Assembly: GCA_947624245.1 (NCBI GenBank)
Contig: CANQJL010000027.1
Span: 1-35,487, forward strand
DNA: 35,487 bases
Origin: an uncultured Acetatifactor sp.
GTDB taxonomy: Bacteria; Bacillota; Clostridia; Lachnospirales; Lachnospiraceae
Direction of reading: 5' to 3'
A model generated the notes under the pieces. That model was not told the origin of the DNA. It did not search any database and saw only the letters and a list, made by a program, of their open reading frames with translations. The translations under genes were made by a program, and so were the position numbers. Shown here in pieces: positions 24,329 through 32,254 of this stretch (position 1 is the stretch's first letter; every line of letters starts with the position of its first letter).

Positions 24329-24865
24329 CTACGATTGATAAGATAATAATTCCGTGACAGCCTTCCTGCCGGGAGCGGCGGGAGATTCGTCGGGATAACC
24401 AATGGCAATGAGAGCGGCCAGCTCCCTGTCCTCGGGAATCTCTAACAATGCGGAAGCCTTTTCTTCGTCGAACAGCCCCATGATAACGGTGCCGAGTCCC
24501 TGCTCGTAAGCCGCAAGGCAAAATGCTTCGCTTGCCGCGCCCACATCGTACATCTGCCAGTGATCGCCCTTTCTGGTGGAGAAAGAACCGTCCCGCTCAT
24601 AGCCGCAGCGTCCCTTGATCAGCGTAACGGCGATGACCATGGGAGCGCTCTCCATGATCTTGGTATTGCCGGACCAGTCGGTGCATGCGGCCAGAGCCGC
24701 CTTCTTCTCACCTTCTACGGCAATATAGCGGGTGATCTGCGTGTTCTTCCAGCTGGGAGCGAAAGAAGCCGTCTCCACGATGTCGGCAAGCAGCTCATGA
24801 GGTACGGGTCTGTCAGTGAATCTGCGGATACTTCTTCGGTTCCTGATACCTTCGCTTACTGTCAT
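24329..24865 (-). CDS. Nitroreductase-family FMN oxidoreductase
   Basis: A 178-residue protein of the flavin nitroreductase fold. Visible features are the FMN-phosphate-binding RNRRSIRRF near the N-terminus (residues 8-16), the ASFAPSWKNTQ segment, and the C-terminal GYPDESPAAPGRK stretch typical of this family. It would reduce nitro- or quinone-type compounds with NAD(P)H; the natural substrate is unknown. The ATG follows AGGAGG. It has its own strong minus-strand promoter (24893-24921) and ends at a hairpin in front of pyrB. Confidence 0.9.
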   Translation of the reverse strand: MTVSEGIRNRRSIRRFTDRPVPHELLADIVETASFAPSWKNTQITRYIAVEGEKKAALAACTDWSGNTKIMESAPMVIAVTLIKGRCGYERDGSFSTRKGDHWQMYDVGAASEAFCLAAYEQGLGTVIMGLFDEEKASALLEIPEDRELAALIAIGYPDESPAAPGRKAVTELLSYQS

Positions 24866-24892
24866 TTTAAGACCTCCTGAGACGTTTTATAT

Positions 24893-24921
24893 AATATACC
24901 ACTAATGAAGGGGAGTTTCAA
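24893..24921 (-). promoter_or_regulatory. Promoter of the nitroreductase gene
   Basis: Minus strand: TTGAAA (24921-24916), 17-base spacer, TATATT (24898-24893). The start near 24886 leaves a short leader with AGGAGG before the ATG. Confidence 0.75.
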
Positions 24922-24945
24922 TGGGTAAAAGGTGAAATTTTTAGT

Positions 24946-24974
24946 TTGCCATATGAAAAAGTATCTGGTATGAT
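24946..24974 (+). promoter_or_regulatory. Promoter of the PH-like small protein gene
   Basis: TTGCCA (24946-24951), 17-base spacer, TATGAT (24969-24974). The predicted transcript starts near 24981 and has a purine-rich, repetitive leader of about 90 bases. Confidence 0.65.
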
Positions 24975-24981
24975 TCATAGT

Positions 24982-25034
24982 AGGAACTAAGAACAGAAAT
25001 GAAGAACTAAGAACCAGGAACTAAAAATGAAGAG
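24982..25034 (+). repeat. Short purine-rich direct repeats in a 5' leader
   Basis: The element GAACTAA occurs at about 24984, 25004 and 25018, each followed by an A/G-rich stretch, and two copies continue into ATGAAGA. The stretch lies wholly in the predicted leader of the PH-like protein. It is a degenerate tandem array with units of roughly 14-20 bases. Confidence 0.6.
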
Positions 25035-25070
25035 CGGGAACTTCAATATCACAGGAAAGGATTGAATGAG

Positions 25071-25445
25071 ATGGAATTTGTTGAAAAGAAACGGTGGTTA
25101 TTTTTTGGGCTTCCCTTTACGTTTACAAAGTACACTGTCAAGGAGGATATGCTGACGGTCTCCACAGGTCTGTTCAAGACGGTGGAGAACGATTGCTATA
25201 TGTATAAGGTACAGGACGTACAGCACAGCGCCACGCTGCTGGAAAAGATGTTCCATCTGGGAACGGTGACCTGCTTTACCGGCGACACCACTCACCCGCA
25301 GCTGGCATTGATGCACATCAAAAATTCCAGAGAGATCAAGGACTTTATCTTAGAGTATTCGGAGAAGGCCCGAATCAAGAGACGCACCGTGAACATGCTG
25401 GACATCGGCTCCGGAGAGATTCAGGACATCGACGATATCGGCTGA
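25071..25445 (+). CDS. Small PH-domain-like (YdbT/bPH2-type) protein
   Basis: A 124-residue protein with the beta-rich pattern of bacterial PH domains: a membrane-proximal FFGLPFTFTKYTVKEDMLTVSTGLF, a NDCYMYKVQDVQ strand, then HLGTVTCFTGD and a final helix (EIKDFILEYSEKARIKRR). It has no membrane helix of its own, in contrast to longer YdbT-like proteins. ATG 25071 follows AGGAAAGG at ten bases; TTG 25062 is too close to that site. It is monocistronic with a promoter and a hairpin terminator. The function of the family is unclear; a scaffold role is possible. Confidence 0.7.
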   Translation: MEFVEKKRWLFFGLPFTFTKYTVKEDMLTVSTGLFKTVENDCYMYKVQDVQHSATLLEKMFHLGTVTCFTGDTTHPQLALMHIKNSREIKDFILEYSEKARIKRRTVNMLDIGSGEIQDIDDIG

Positions 25446-25490
25446 TATGGAATCGGCAGATCGATTCGATCACAGCAGGCAGTCACGAAG

Positions 25491-25530
25491 GCTCTACAGT
25501 ACGGCGCGAACCGTTGCTGTAGAGCGTTTT
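25491..25530 (+). terminator. Rho-independent terminator
   Basis: A 9-bp perfect stem (25491-25499 with 25517-25525), with an inner ACGG/CCGT helix in the loop and TTTT at 25527-25530. It ends the PH-like gene. The convergent CmpB-like gene stops a few bases further right and may share the structure. Confidence 0.8.
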
Positions 25531-25535
25531 GACGA

Positions 25536-25970
25536 TTATAGGGGCTGCTGCGGCTCCTTACGCACGGCGGGGGAGGATAGCAGCCGTTCAAAAAGAAGTC
25601 CCGCAAGGAACCAGCAGGGTGCGTAGTCCAGCCGTATGATTTGGTCCACATTCCATCGGCTTTTGCTGTAATCCCAGGGGCAAGCGCAGCGGCGGCTCAG
25701 CAGTTTTCCGGTGAGATATTCCACGGAGAAGATCAGGCTCATATAGGTCAAGCCTCTGAACCAGACGGGCTTTTTGTCCATCAGACGCCCTATCGGAGCC
25801 AACATGGCGGCGCAGCCGTAGATGGGAAACATCCACAGGGAGGTATTTCCCCTCAGCGTCATGTCCCTGCGGCGCAGCGCGCCTCCGGCCGTGAACAGGA
25901 TTTCCAGGCACCAGCCTGCAAATCCGCATTTTAAAAAATTTTTCAGGAAAGTCATGATGGCTTTTCGCAT
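25536..25970 (-). CDS. Short CmpB-like membrane protein
   Basis: A 144-residue membrane protein with about four helices. It shares with the larger protein at 18116-19027 the family pattern of an N-terminal GFAGWCLEILFTA helix (matching GWCFES there), SLWMFPIYGCAAM, and a late WDYS. It appears to be a minimal member of the CmpB-like family without the coiled tail. The ATG follows GAGGAG. It is divergent from the folate operon, with 56 bases between the start codons. Function unknown. Confidence 0.7.
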   Translation of the reverse strand: MRKAIMTFLKNFLKCGFAGWCLEILFTAGGALRRRDMTLRGNTSLWMFPIYGCAAMLAPIGRLMDKKPVWFRGLTYMSLIFSVEYLTGKLLSRRCACPWDYSKSRWNVDQIIRLDYAPCWFLAGLLFERLLSSPAVRKEPQQPL

Positions 25971-26026
25971 GGCGTTACTCCTCTGCTTCAGAATAGTATT
26001 GCCGGACAGAGAGGAATTTATGTAAA

Positions 26027-27346
26027 ATGAACGAACGGGAAGCGATGGAATACATAGAACAGGTGAACGGTCTCGGCATCGTGCCGGGGCTTTGCAGTAT
26101 TCGCGAACTGTGCCGGCGTCTGGGCGATCCCCAGAACAGCTTGCGCTTTGTTCATGTCGCGGGCACCAACGGCAAAGGGTCCGTGTGCGCTTATCTTTCC
26201 TCCGTTCTGCAGGAGGCGGGATATCGTGTAGGAAGATATATATCGCCTGTTATTTTTGAATATAGGGAGCGCATTCAGGCGGGCGGCAGAATGATGTCCA
26301 AGAGCTTTCTCTGCCGGGGATTGGAGCAGATCAAGGCGGTCTGCGACGAGATGACAGAGGAAGGCCTTGCCCACCCCACCGCATTTGAGATCGAGACGGC
26401 GCTGGGTTTCTTATATTTTCTGGAGAAGCGCTGCGACATCGTGGTGCTGGAGACAGGAATGGGCGGACTGTCCGATGCCACGAACATTGTGGAGAACACC
26501 GTAACGGCGGTCATCGCCTCTGTGGGTATGGATCATATGCAGTTTTTGGGGAATACACAGGAGAAGATCGCGGAGCAGAAGGCGGGCATTATGAAGAACG
26601 GCCGTCCTGTGGTCAGCACATGGCAGAGCCCTGAGGTCATGAGCGTGCTGCGGGCAAAGGCCGAAGAGCGGGGCTGTCCCTTCACTGCCGCAAGTCCGGA
26701 GCTGTTGGCACATGTGCATTACGGGCTGGAGCGCCAGCGTTTCGACTACAGAGAGCGCAGGAAGCTGGAAATATCTCTGGCGGGAAAATATCAGATTCAG
26801 AACGCGGCGCTGGCTGTCGATGTGCTGGACGTGCTGAAGGAGAACGGTTTTCCCGTAAGCGAGGAGCAGCTGCGCAGGGGACTGCTGAAGACACGGTGGC
26901 CCGGACGTTTCACCGTATTGAAAAAGCACCCGTTATTTATAGCGGACGGGGCTCACAACGAAGACGCCGCAAAAAGACTTGCGGAATCCATCGAATTTTA
27001 TTTTACAAAAGGCAAAATAGTCTATATAATAGGAATGTTAAGGGATAAGGAATACGAAAAGGTCATTGCCCTGACTCACGCCTATGCGGAAGACATTATT
27101 ACCGTGACGCCGCCGGACAATCCGAGAGCGCTGTCGGCCTACGAGCTGGCGCAGGAGACAGCCCGCGTTCACAAAAGAGTGACCGCGGTGGACAGTCTGG
27201 AGGAGGCGGTAGAGATGAGTCTGTTGCTGGCAGGCAGTGACGGTGTGGTCATCGCCTTCGGTTCTCTTTCTTTTATGGGCAGACTGATCAGGATAGCGGA
27301 GGGCCCTTGCGGAAAGGCGGCAGATAAAAATGGTAGATCAAAATAA
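26027..27346 (+). CDS. folC: Folylpolyglutamate/dihydrofolate synthase
   Basis: A 439-residue Mur-ligase-type enzyme. The ATP loop GTNGKGS is at 46-52, a Mg/ATP-binding ETGMGG follows near residue 142, and the C-terminal ligase domain includes ADGAHNEDA. It adds glutamate to dihydropteroate and to folates. Length is normal. ATG 26027 has GAGGA 11 bases upstream; between them an ATG is followed directly by TAA (26020-26025), a start-stop that could tune initiation. It is the first gene of a five-gene folate operon and overlaps folE by 17 bases. Confidence 0.95.
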   Translation: MNEREAMEYIEQVNGLGIVPGLCSIRELCRRLGDPQNSLRFVHVAGTNGKGSVCAYLSSVLQEAGYRVGRYISPVIFEYRERIQAGGRMMSKSFLCRGLEQIKAVCDEMTEEGLAHPTAFEIETALGFLYFLEKRCDIVVLETGMGGLSDATNIVENTVTAVIASVGMDHMQFLGNTQEKIAEQKAGIMKNGRPVVSTWQSPEVMSVLRAKAEERGCPFTAASPELLAHVHYGLERQRFDYRERRKLEISLAGKYQIQNAALAVDVLDVLKENGFPVSEEQLRRGLLKTRWPGRFTVLKKHPLFIADGAHNEDAAKRLAESIEFYFTKGKIVYIIGMLRDKEYEKVIALTHAYAEDIITVTPPDNPRALSAYELAQETARVHKRVTAVDSLEEAVEMSLLLAGSDGVVIAFGSLSFMGRLIRIAEGPCGKAADKNGRSK

Positions 27347-27896
27347 GATAAAAGAGGCGGTGAAGCTGCTCCTTCAGGGAATCGGCGCGGATTCCGAGAG
27401 CGAGGGGCTTTTGGAGACGCCGGATCGTGTGGCCAGAATGTACGGCGAGATCTTTGCCGGCATGGACGGCGATGCCGGAGAACCGCTCTCCAAGGTATTT
27501 ACGGTAGAACACAACGAGCTGGTCCTGGAGAAGGATATTACTTTTTATTCCATGTGCGAGCATCACATGCTCCCCTTTTTCGGGAAAGCGCACGTGGCAT
27601 ATGTCCCTGACGGCAGAGTGGTTGGCTTAAGCAAGCTTGCCAGGACCGTGGAGATCTATGCCGGAAGGCTGCAGCTGCAGGAGCGGCTGACCGGACAGAT
27701 CGCAGATGCGGTGATGGAGCACCTTGCACCGCAGGGAGTCATGGTGGTGCTGGAGGCCGAGCATCTGTGCATGTCGATGCGGGGCGTGAAAAAGCCCGGC
27801 ACAAAAACGGTCAGTCAGGCCGTCAGAGGCGTGTTTGCGGACAATGAGGCGCTGCAGAGCAGATTTTATCAAATGCTGCGCGGAGGTATGCCGTGA
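27330..27896 (+). CDS. folE: GTP cyclohydrolase I
   Basis: A 188-residue GTP cyclohydrolase I that opens the pterin branch by turning GTP into dihydroneopterin triphosphate. Zinc ligands are Cys76 and His79 (CEHH) and Cys147 (HLCMSMRG). The conserved VGLSKLAR stretch follows near residue 98. The start lies inside the folC end (17-base overlap) and its stop overlaps the next ATG (TGATG), so translation is coupled on both sides. Confidence 0.97.
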   Translation: MVDQNKIKEAVKLLLQGIGADSESEGLLETPDRVARMYGEIFAGMDGDAGEPLSKVFTVEHNELVLEKDITFYSMCEHHMLPFFGKAHVAYVPDGRVVGLSKLARTVEIYAGRLQLQERLTGQIADAVMEHLAPQGVMVVLEAEHLCMSMRGVKKPGTKTVSQAVRGVFADNEALQSRFYQMLRGGMP

Positions 27897-28378
27897 TGGA
27901 CAGGATAGACAGGATCTTAAGACATGAGGAATTCCTGTATCATCTGCAGGAAAACCGTAAGGCGGAAGTGGGGCGAAAATTCGGGCATCACGATCTGTCC
28001 CATTTTCTGGACGTGGCGCGCATCGGCGAGATCATCAATCTGGAGAGCAATCTGGGAATTGAGAGAGAGCTGATCTACGCCGCCGCTCTGCTGCACGATA
28101 TGGGAAGGCATGTGCAGTATGAGGACGGCACGCCCCACGAGGCGGCGGGAGCGAAGATCGCACCGCGGATACTGGCCGACTGCGGGTTTGACGCACAGGA
28201 GACGGAGCGGATCGTAGATGCTATCAAGAGCCACAGAGACGCCTCCGTCCGTGAGGAGAACAATCTGCGCGGCGTACTCTACCGTGCGGACAAGGCAAGC
28301 CGCACATGCTTTGCCTGTGATGTGGTCAAAGAGTGCCACAGAAGCGATGACAAGAAAAATCTGACGATTCGGTATTAA
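27896..28378 (+). CDS. HD-domain phosphohydrolase within the folate operon
   Basis: A 160-residue HD protein. Metal ligands visible: His36 (HHDLSHFLDV), His67-Asp68 (ALLHDMG) and His81 (TPHEAA), with a further Asp in the final helices (RADKASR). The C-terminus carries CFACDVVKECH, three Cys and a His that could bind a metal. ATG 27896 overlaps the folE stop and follows GGAGG by 8 bases; GTG 27893 is a weaker alternative. It sits between folE and folP, where the pathway needs a dihydroneopterin-triphosphate pyrophosphohydrolase, and none is recognisable here. Domain: seen. Family function: unassigned. Role in pterin dephosphorylation: inference from position. Confidence 0.8.
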   Translation: MDRIDRILRHEEFLYHLQENRKAEVGRKFGHHDLSHFLDVARIGEIINLESNLGIERELIYAAALLHDMGRHVQYEDGTPHEAAGAKIAPRILADCGFDAQETERIVDAIKSHRDASVREENNLRGVLYRADKASRTCFACDVVKECHRSDDKKNLTIRY

Positions 28379-28396
28379 GACCGGGGAGCGGGAAGA

Positions 28397-29233
28397 TTGC
28401 AGAGCACGGATACGAACAGCATTACCATAGGGGGACGCGAATTTCAGCGAAGCGGAAAGACTTATATCATGGGGATCCTGAACGTGACGCCGGATTCCTT
28501 TTCCGACGGCGGAAGCTGGAACAGTCCCGATGCGGCCCTGCGCCGTGTGGAGGAGATGGCGGCGGAAGGCGCCCATGTGATCGACATAGGAGGAGAATCC
28601 ACCAGACCGGGGTATACCGCGGTCTCGGAGCAGGAGGAGATACAGCGCACGGCGCCGGTGATCGAGGCCGTCAAGGCGCGTTTTGACATACCGATCTCGC
28701 TGGATACCTGCAAGGCGAAGGTGGCCAGGGCCGGCATTGCGGCCGGTGCGGACATGATCAACGATATCTGGGGGCTTCGCTCTGACGGAGAAATGGCGGG
28801 CGTGATCGCAAGAAGCGGCGTTCCCTGCTGTCTGATGCACAACCGAAAGAACGCGGCGTATCGGGATTTTATGAGGGAATTGAAGGAAGATCTGGCCGGG
28901 TCGCTGCAGATCGCACTGCAGGCCGGCATTGAGAAAAAGCGCATTATTTTGGACCCGGGCGTGGGCTTTGCAAAAAGCTATGAGCAGAATCTGGAGGCCG
29001 TGGGCCGTCTGGAGGAGCTGCACGAACTGGGCTGTCCGCTGCTGCTGGGCTGCAGCCGCAAGTCCGTGATCGGTCTTGCGTTAAATGCGGATTTGGACGA
29101 GAGACTGGAAGGGACTCTGGCAACCACCGTCATAGGAGTGATGAAGGGCTGCATGTTCGTGAGGGTCCACGATATAAAGGCCAATGCGCGTGCCGTTCGC
29201 ATGACAGAGGCCATACTGAGAGGAGGCAGATAA
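28397..29233 (+). CDS. folP: Dihydropteroate synthase
   Basis: A 278-residue TIM-barrel enzyme that joins hydroxymethyl-dihydropterin diphosphate to p-aminobenzoate; it is the sulfonamide target. Signature segments: GILNVTPDSFSDGG near residue 26, DIGGESTRPG near 65, and the late GCSRKS. The start is TTG 28397, eight bases after GGGGAG; the next ATG would remove the first conserved strand. It lies 18 bases after the HD gene and 2 bases before folBK. Confidence 0.95.
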   Translation: MQSTDTNSITIGGREFQRSGKTYIMGILNVTPDSFSDGGSWNSPDAALRRVEEMAAEGAHVIDIGGESTRPGYTAVSEQEEIQRTAPVIEAVKARFDIPISLDTCKAKVARAGIAAGADMINDIWGLRSDGEMAGVIARSGVPCCLMHNRKNAAYRDFMRELKEDLAGSLQIALQAGIEKKRIILDPGVGFAKSYEQNLEAVGRLEELHELGCPLLLGCSRKSVIGLALNADLDERLEGTLATTVIGVMKGCMFVRVHDIKANARAVRMTEAILRGGR

Positions 29234-29235
29234 CG

Positions 29236-30102
29236 ATGGCATATGAGATCGAGGGAGACGAGATCCGTATTGAGATGCTGAAGGTCTTCGCGCATCATGG
29301 CGTTCTCAGTGAGGAACAGGAGATAGGACAGACTTTCTATGTCAATGCTGTTTTATATACCGATATACACAAAGCGGGTCTGGAGGACAATATGTTCTTT
29401 TCCACCGATTACGGGCAGGTCTGCCAGTTCATTTACGACTGGATGCAGCAAAACACCTATCAGCTTCTGGAAAGCGTGGCGGAGAAGCTGTCCAAGGCGA
29501 TCCTGCTGAAATACGAGAGGATCACGGCGGTAGATATGGAGATTCGAAAGCCCGAGGCTCCCATTCCCGTCCCCTTCGGCTGTGTGTCCATCAAGGTACA
29601 CAGAAGCTGGCATACGGCCTATCTGGCGGTGGGTTCCAATGTGGGAGATCAGGCGCAGTATATCAGCGGCGCCATCAGGGCATTGGCCAATCACCCGCAG
29701 ATCAGGGTGAAAAAGGTGTCCGATCTGATACAGTCAAGACCCTACGGCGTTCTGGATCAGGACAATTTTCTGAACGGCGCGCTGGAGATCGAGACGCTGC
29801 TTGCTCCCGACGAGCTGCTGGACGCGCTGCACGATATCGAGGACGCGGCGGGCAGAGTGCGTGTGAGACGCTGGGGTCCCAGAACGCTGGATATCGATCT
29901 GCTCTTTTATGACAAGCTGGTGTATGAGTCGGATTATGTGGTCATTCCGCATTCCGATCTGCAGAACCGGGATTTTGTGTTGGAGCCCTTGAGCACGCTG
30001 GCTCCCAATTACAGGCATCCGATTCTGGGTAAGACCGTGATACAGATGCTTCATGAATTGAAGCCGGAGAACAGGACCAAGATCGAGGGGACGGATATCT
30101 AG
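29236..30102 (+). CDS. folK: Bifunctional dihydroneopterin aldolase / HPPK
   Basis: A 288-residue fusion. Residues 1-120 are FolB (dihydroneopterin aldolase: IEMLKVFAHHGVLSEEQEIGQTF, and a later LSKAIL helix). Residues about 128-288 are FolK (hydroxymethyldihydropterin pyrophosphokinase: AYLAVGSNVGD, then VRRWGPRTLDIDLLFYD with the Mg-binding Asp pair). It carries out the two steps before FolP. ATG 29236 follows AGGAGG. The gene ends 7 bases from the convergent Gx transporter gene, and no terminator is visible between them. Confidence 0.95.
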   Translation: MAYEIEGDEIRIEMLKVFAHHGVLSEEQEIGQTFYVNAVLYTDIHKAGLEDNMFFSTDYGQVCQFIYDWMQQNTYQLLESVAEKLSKAILLKYERITAVDMEIRKPEAPIPVPFGCVSIKVHRSWHTAYLAVGSNVGDQAQYISGAIRALANHPQIRVKKVSDLIQSRPYGVLDQDNFLNGALEIETLLAPDELLDALHDIEDAAGRVRVRRWGPRTLDIDLLFYDKLVYESDYVVIPHSDLQNRDFVLEPLSTLAPNYRHPILGKTVIQMLHELKPENRTKIEGTDI

Positions 30103-30109
30103 TGGGCTG

Positions 30110-30607
30110 TCAGGCGCCGCGCCGGGGAAGATATCTGTCCGCAGACCGTGCGCACAGACCGGTGAACAGGCCGGTAAAGATGCCGGCCGGCAAAAGGAAC
30201 GGCAGGTAGGCCAGCACGGCGGGAGAGGCTGTGACGGCAAGGGCTGTCAGCAGCTGCCCCGCATTGTGGGACAGGCCGCCCATGGCGCCGGTGAGCATGA
30301 GATGGTTCTTTTGCAGGAGGCGGTTTACCGCGCTCATGACGATCAGGCTTAAGAAACCGCCCGCAAGGCTGTACAGAAGGCTCACAGCCTGCCCGAACAG
30401 CAGGGCGGACAAAAGGATACGCACGGTGAGCACCAATGCGGCATCTTTGGAGGTATAGCGCCGCAGCAGGATCAGCGTGATGATGTTTGCAAGGCCCGGC
30501 TTAAAGCCCGGAATAGGCAAAAGGGGCGGCAGGGCGCTCTCGGCGGCATAGATTGCCAGCGATAATGCGGCATACAGCGCAAGAACGGTCAATTTGTTCG
30601 TTCGCAT
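30110..30607 (-). CDS. Gx transporter family membrane protein
   Basis: A 165-residue protein with about five membrane helices. It carries the family features LPPLLPIPGFKPGLANIITLILL near the N-terminus and MGGLSHNAGQL in the middle. The family was once called heptaprenyl diphosphate synthase component I, but it looks like a small ECF-S-like transporter. It lies 37 bases downstream of a NusG-domain-II gene on the same strand, and that pair faces an ApbE gene. Similar pairs occur beside flavinylation and quinone genes in extracellular electron-transfer loci of Firmicutes. The substrate is unknown, perhaps an isoprenoid or flavin-related compound. Confidence 0.85.
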   Translation of the reverse strand: MRTNKLTVLALYAALSLAIYAAESALPPLLPIPGFKPGLANIITLILLRRYTSKDAALVLTVRILLSALLFGQAVSLLYSLAGGFLSLIVMSAVNRLLQKNHLMLTGAMGGLSHNAGQLLTALAVTASPAVLAYLPFLLPAGIFTGLFTGLCARSADRYLPRRGA

Positions 30608-30644
30608 GAAGGTCTCCTTTTACGCAGATCTATAGGAATACGGG

Positions 30645-31064
30645 TCAATATGTGACGGCATCGAGTGCGGCGTCCGTGAAGCCCGTGTCCTCGGGCACCA
30701 GCCGGATCACCAGTCTATTGGGCAGACAGGTGACGGGGAGCGTGGGACTGTCCGCAAAGCCCTGTCTGACGCAGAGCTGATCGGGGCAGTCGGCCCATAT
30801 GATGCCGATGCTTCCCGGACGGACCTCTATTCGGTTCACACAGCCGTTTTCTCCCTTCACGTCGAAGGTGTACGGTTCCCCAATCCGGTCCAGGGGAACG
30901 GAGCGGATCAGCCGTCCGTTCTGATAGATCTCCGCTATGCAGCTGCCGTTCCTGCCGTCCGACATAATGAGATACAGCAGGCAGGCTGCCGTGACAAGTA
31001 CCAGAAAGATCGTGACCATCAGAGCGGCGGCTCTGGTGTTTTTTGTATCAGTGACAGTATGCAA
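30645..31064 (-). CDS. NusG domain II-containing membrane-anchored protein
   Basis: A 139-residue protein. One membrane helix lies near residues 13-35, then an extracytoplasmic beta-rich domain of the NusG_II type with the conserved VRPGSIGIIWADCPDQLCVRQGF segment (Cys pair DCPDQLC) and a CLPNRLVIRL strand. NusG_II here has nothing to do with transcription; such proteins accompany Gx transporters and ApbE proteins. The two Cys suggest metal or redox chemistry outside the membrane (inference). It is divergent from the ApbE gene, with overlapping promoters. Confidence 0.85.
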   Translation of the reverse strand: MHTVTDTKNTRAAALMVTIFLVLVTAACLLYLIMSDGRNGSCIAEIYQNGRLIRSVPLDRIGEPYTFDVKGENGCVNRIEVRPGSIGIIWADCPDQLCVRQGFADSPTLPVTCLPNRLVIRLVPEDTGFTDAALDAVTY

Positions 31065-31088
31065 GGCTAAGTTCCTTTCCGACGGATT

Positions 31089-31117
31089 TTGGCATCATGC
31101 TCCGACTTATATAGTAT
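31089..31117 (+). promoter_or_regulatory. Promoter of the ApbE-ArsR operon
   Basis: TTGGCA (31089-31094), 17-base spacer, TAGTAT (31112-31117), and a start near 31124, directly before the AGGAAAAGG ribosome site. Its -10 overlaps the -10 of the divergent promoter on the other strand. Confidence 0.6.
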
Positions 31118-31141
31118 AACAAAAAGGAAAAGGCAAATGAA
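31113..31141 (-). promoter_or_regulatory. Divergent promoter of the NusG-II / Gx transporter pair
   Basis: Minus strand: TATACT (31118-31113) preceded by TG one base away (extended -10), with a weak TTCATT at 31141-31136, spacer 17. It shares bases with the -10 of the opposite promoter, so the two should exclude each other or be controlled together. Confidence 0.45.
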
Positions 31142-32222
31142 GCAATTTTTTAGGATCGTGTTTCTTTTGCTGCTGCCGCTGCTCTTTCTGTGCGGCTGCG
31201 CAGGTCCTTCCGCAGATCGAAACGCCGGCTCCCTGCAGGGGCAGGAGCCTAGGCAGGTGCACAGCGAGGGGACCGCTATGGGAACCGTGATACAACAGAA
31301 TATTTACACCCGGGGCGAGGACTGCACCGAAGACATTGCGGAATTGATCACAGGGCTGGAAGAGGACACCTTCTCCTGGCGCCTTGAGACATCGGAGCTG
31401 TACCGCCTGAACCAGGCCGCAGGCAGCGCCGGCGGAACGGAGCTGACGGACGAGATGGCGCAGATTCTCAGGCAGTGTCTGGAGCTTACGGAGGCCTCGG
31501 GGGGCGCGTTCGACATAGCCATAGGGCCTGTGGCCAGACTCTGGGACATTGACGGGTGGGCCGCAGGCGAAAGAGAGGGAGAGTTTCGGCCGCCCGACGG
31601 GGAAGCGCTCTCCCGGGCGCTTGCCCTGTGCGGCAGCAGACGGATCCGCCTGCAGACAGATGCTGATCCGGAGGCCGGCGGCGAGGTCACGCTGTTCTAT
31701 TCCGAGGCAGGGACGGAATTGGATCTGGGAGCCGTCGGAAAGGGAGCCGCGCTGACACATATTCTGAAGTATCTGGAGAGCGATTCCGATATTACGGGCG
31801 CTGTCGTCTCTGTGGGCGGCAGCGTGCTGACCTACGGCGAAAAGCCTGACAAAAGCCTCTGGAAGATAGGCATTGTGGATCCCGCAGACCCCAAGCGCAA
31901 TCTGGGAATCCTGACTCTGGAAGGACAGTGGTGCATCTCCACCTCCGGAGACTACGAGAGATTTGCGGAGGCGGACGGCGTGCGGTATCATCACATTCTG
32001 GATCCGGCCACGGGATATCCCGCCCGCAGCGGACTTAGCTCTGTCACCGTGGTGACTAAGGACGGACTGTTAAGCGACGCGCTGGCAACGGCATGCTTTG
32101 TGCTCGGAGAGGAGAAGGGAACGGAGCTGGCTAAGCGGTACGGGGCGGAAGCTCTGTTCGTGGGGGAGAGCGGCGAGATCACCATGACGTCCGGCATGGA
32201 GAAGCTGTTCCAAAGACGGTAA
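31137..32222 (+). CDS. apbE: FAD:protein FMN transferase (ApbE), lipoprotein
   Basis: A 361-residue enzyme that attaches FMN covalently to a Thr/Ser of extracytosolic flavoproteins such as Rnf/Nqr subunits and flavin reductases. The signal peptide ends in lipobox LCGC with Cys21, so it is anchored outside the membrane. The core shows GTAMGTVIQQ near residue 45, the LNQAA segment, DIAIGPVARLW, a GAVGKGAA stretch, and HHILDPATGYPA, where FAD and Mg bind. ATG 31137 is set by AGGAAAAGG and by the signal peptide; in-frame upstream codons have no site. An ArsR-type gene follows after 32 bases. No flavinylated partner protein is in the window. Confidence 0.93.
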   Translation: MKQFFRIVFLLLLPLLFLCGCAGPSADRNAGSLQGQEPRQVHSEGTAMGTVIQQNIYTRGEDCTEDIAELITGLEEDTFSWRLETSELYRLNQAAGSAGGTELTDEMAQILRQCLELTEASGGAFDIAIGPVARLWDIDGWAAGEREGEFRPPDGEALSRALALCGSRRIRLQTDADPEAGGEVTLFYSEAGTELDLGAVGKGAALTHILKYLESDSDITGAVVSVGGSVLTYGEKPDKSLWKIGIVDPADPKRNLGILTLEGQWCISTSGDYERFAEADGVRYHHILDPATGYPARSGLSSVTVVTKDGLLSDALATACFVLGEEKGTELAKRYGAEALFVGESGEITMTSGMEKLFQRR

Positions 32223-32254
32223 AAATAAAATCTGCAGGAGAGAAGGGAAGGCAT

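Noticed and set aside
25971..26026. Possible folate riboswitch before folC
   Set aside because: Only 56 bases separate the divergent start codons and I see none of the paired elements of a tetrahydrofolate riboswitch.
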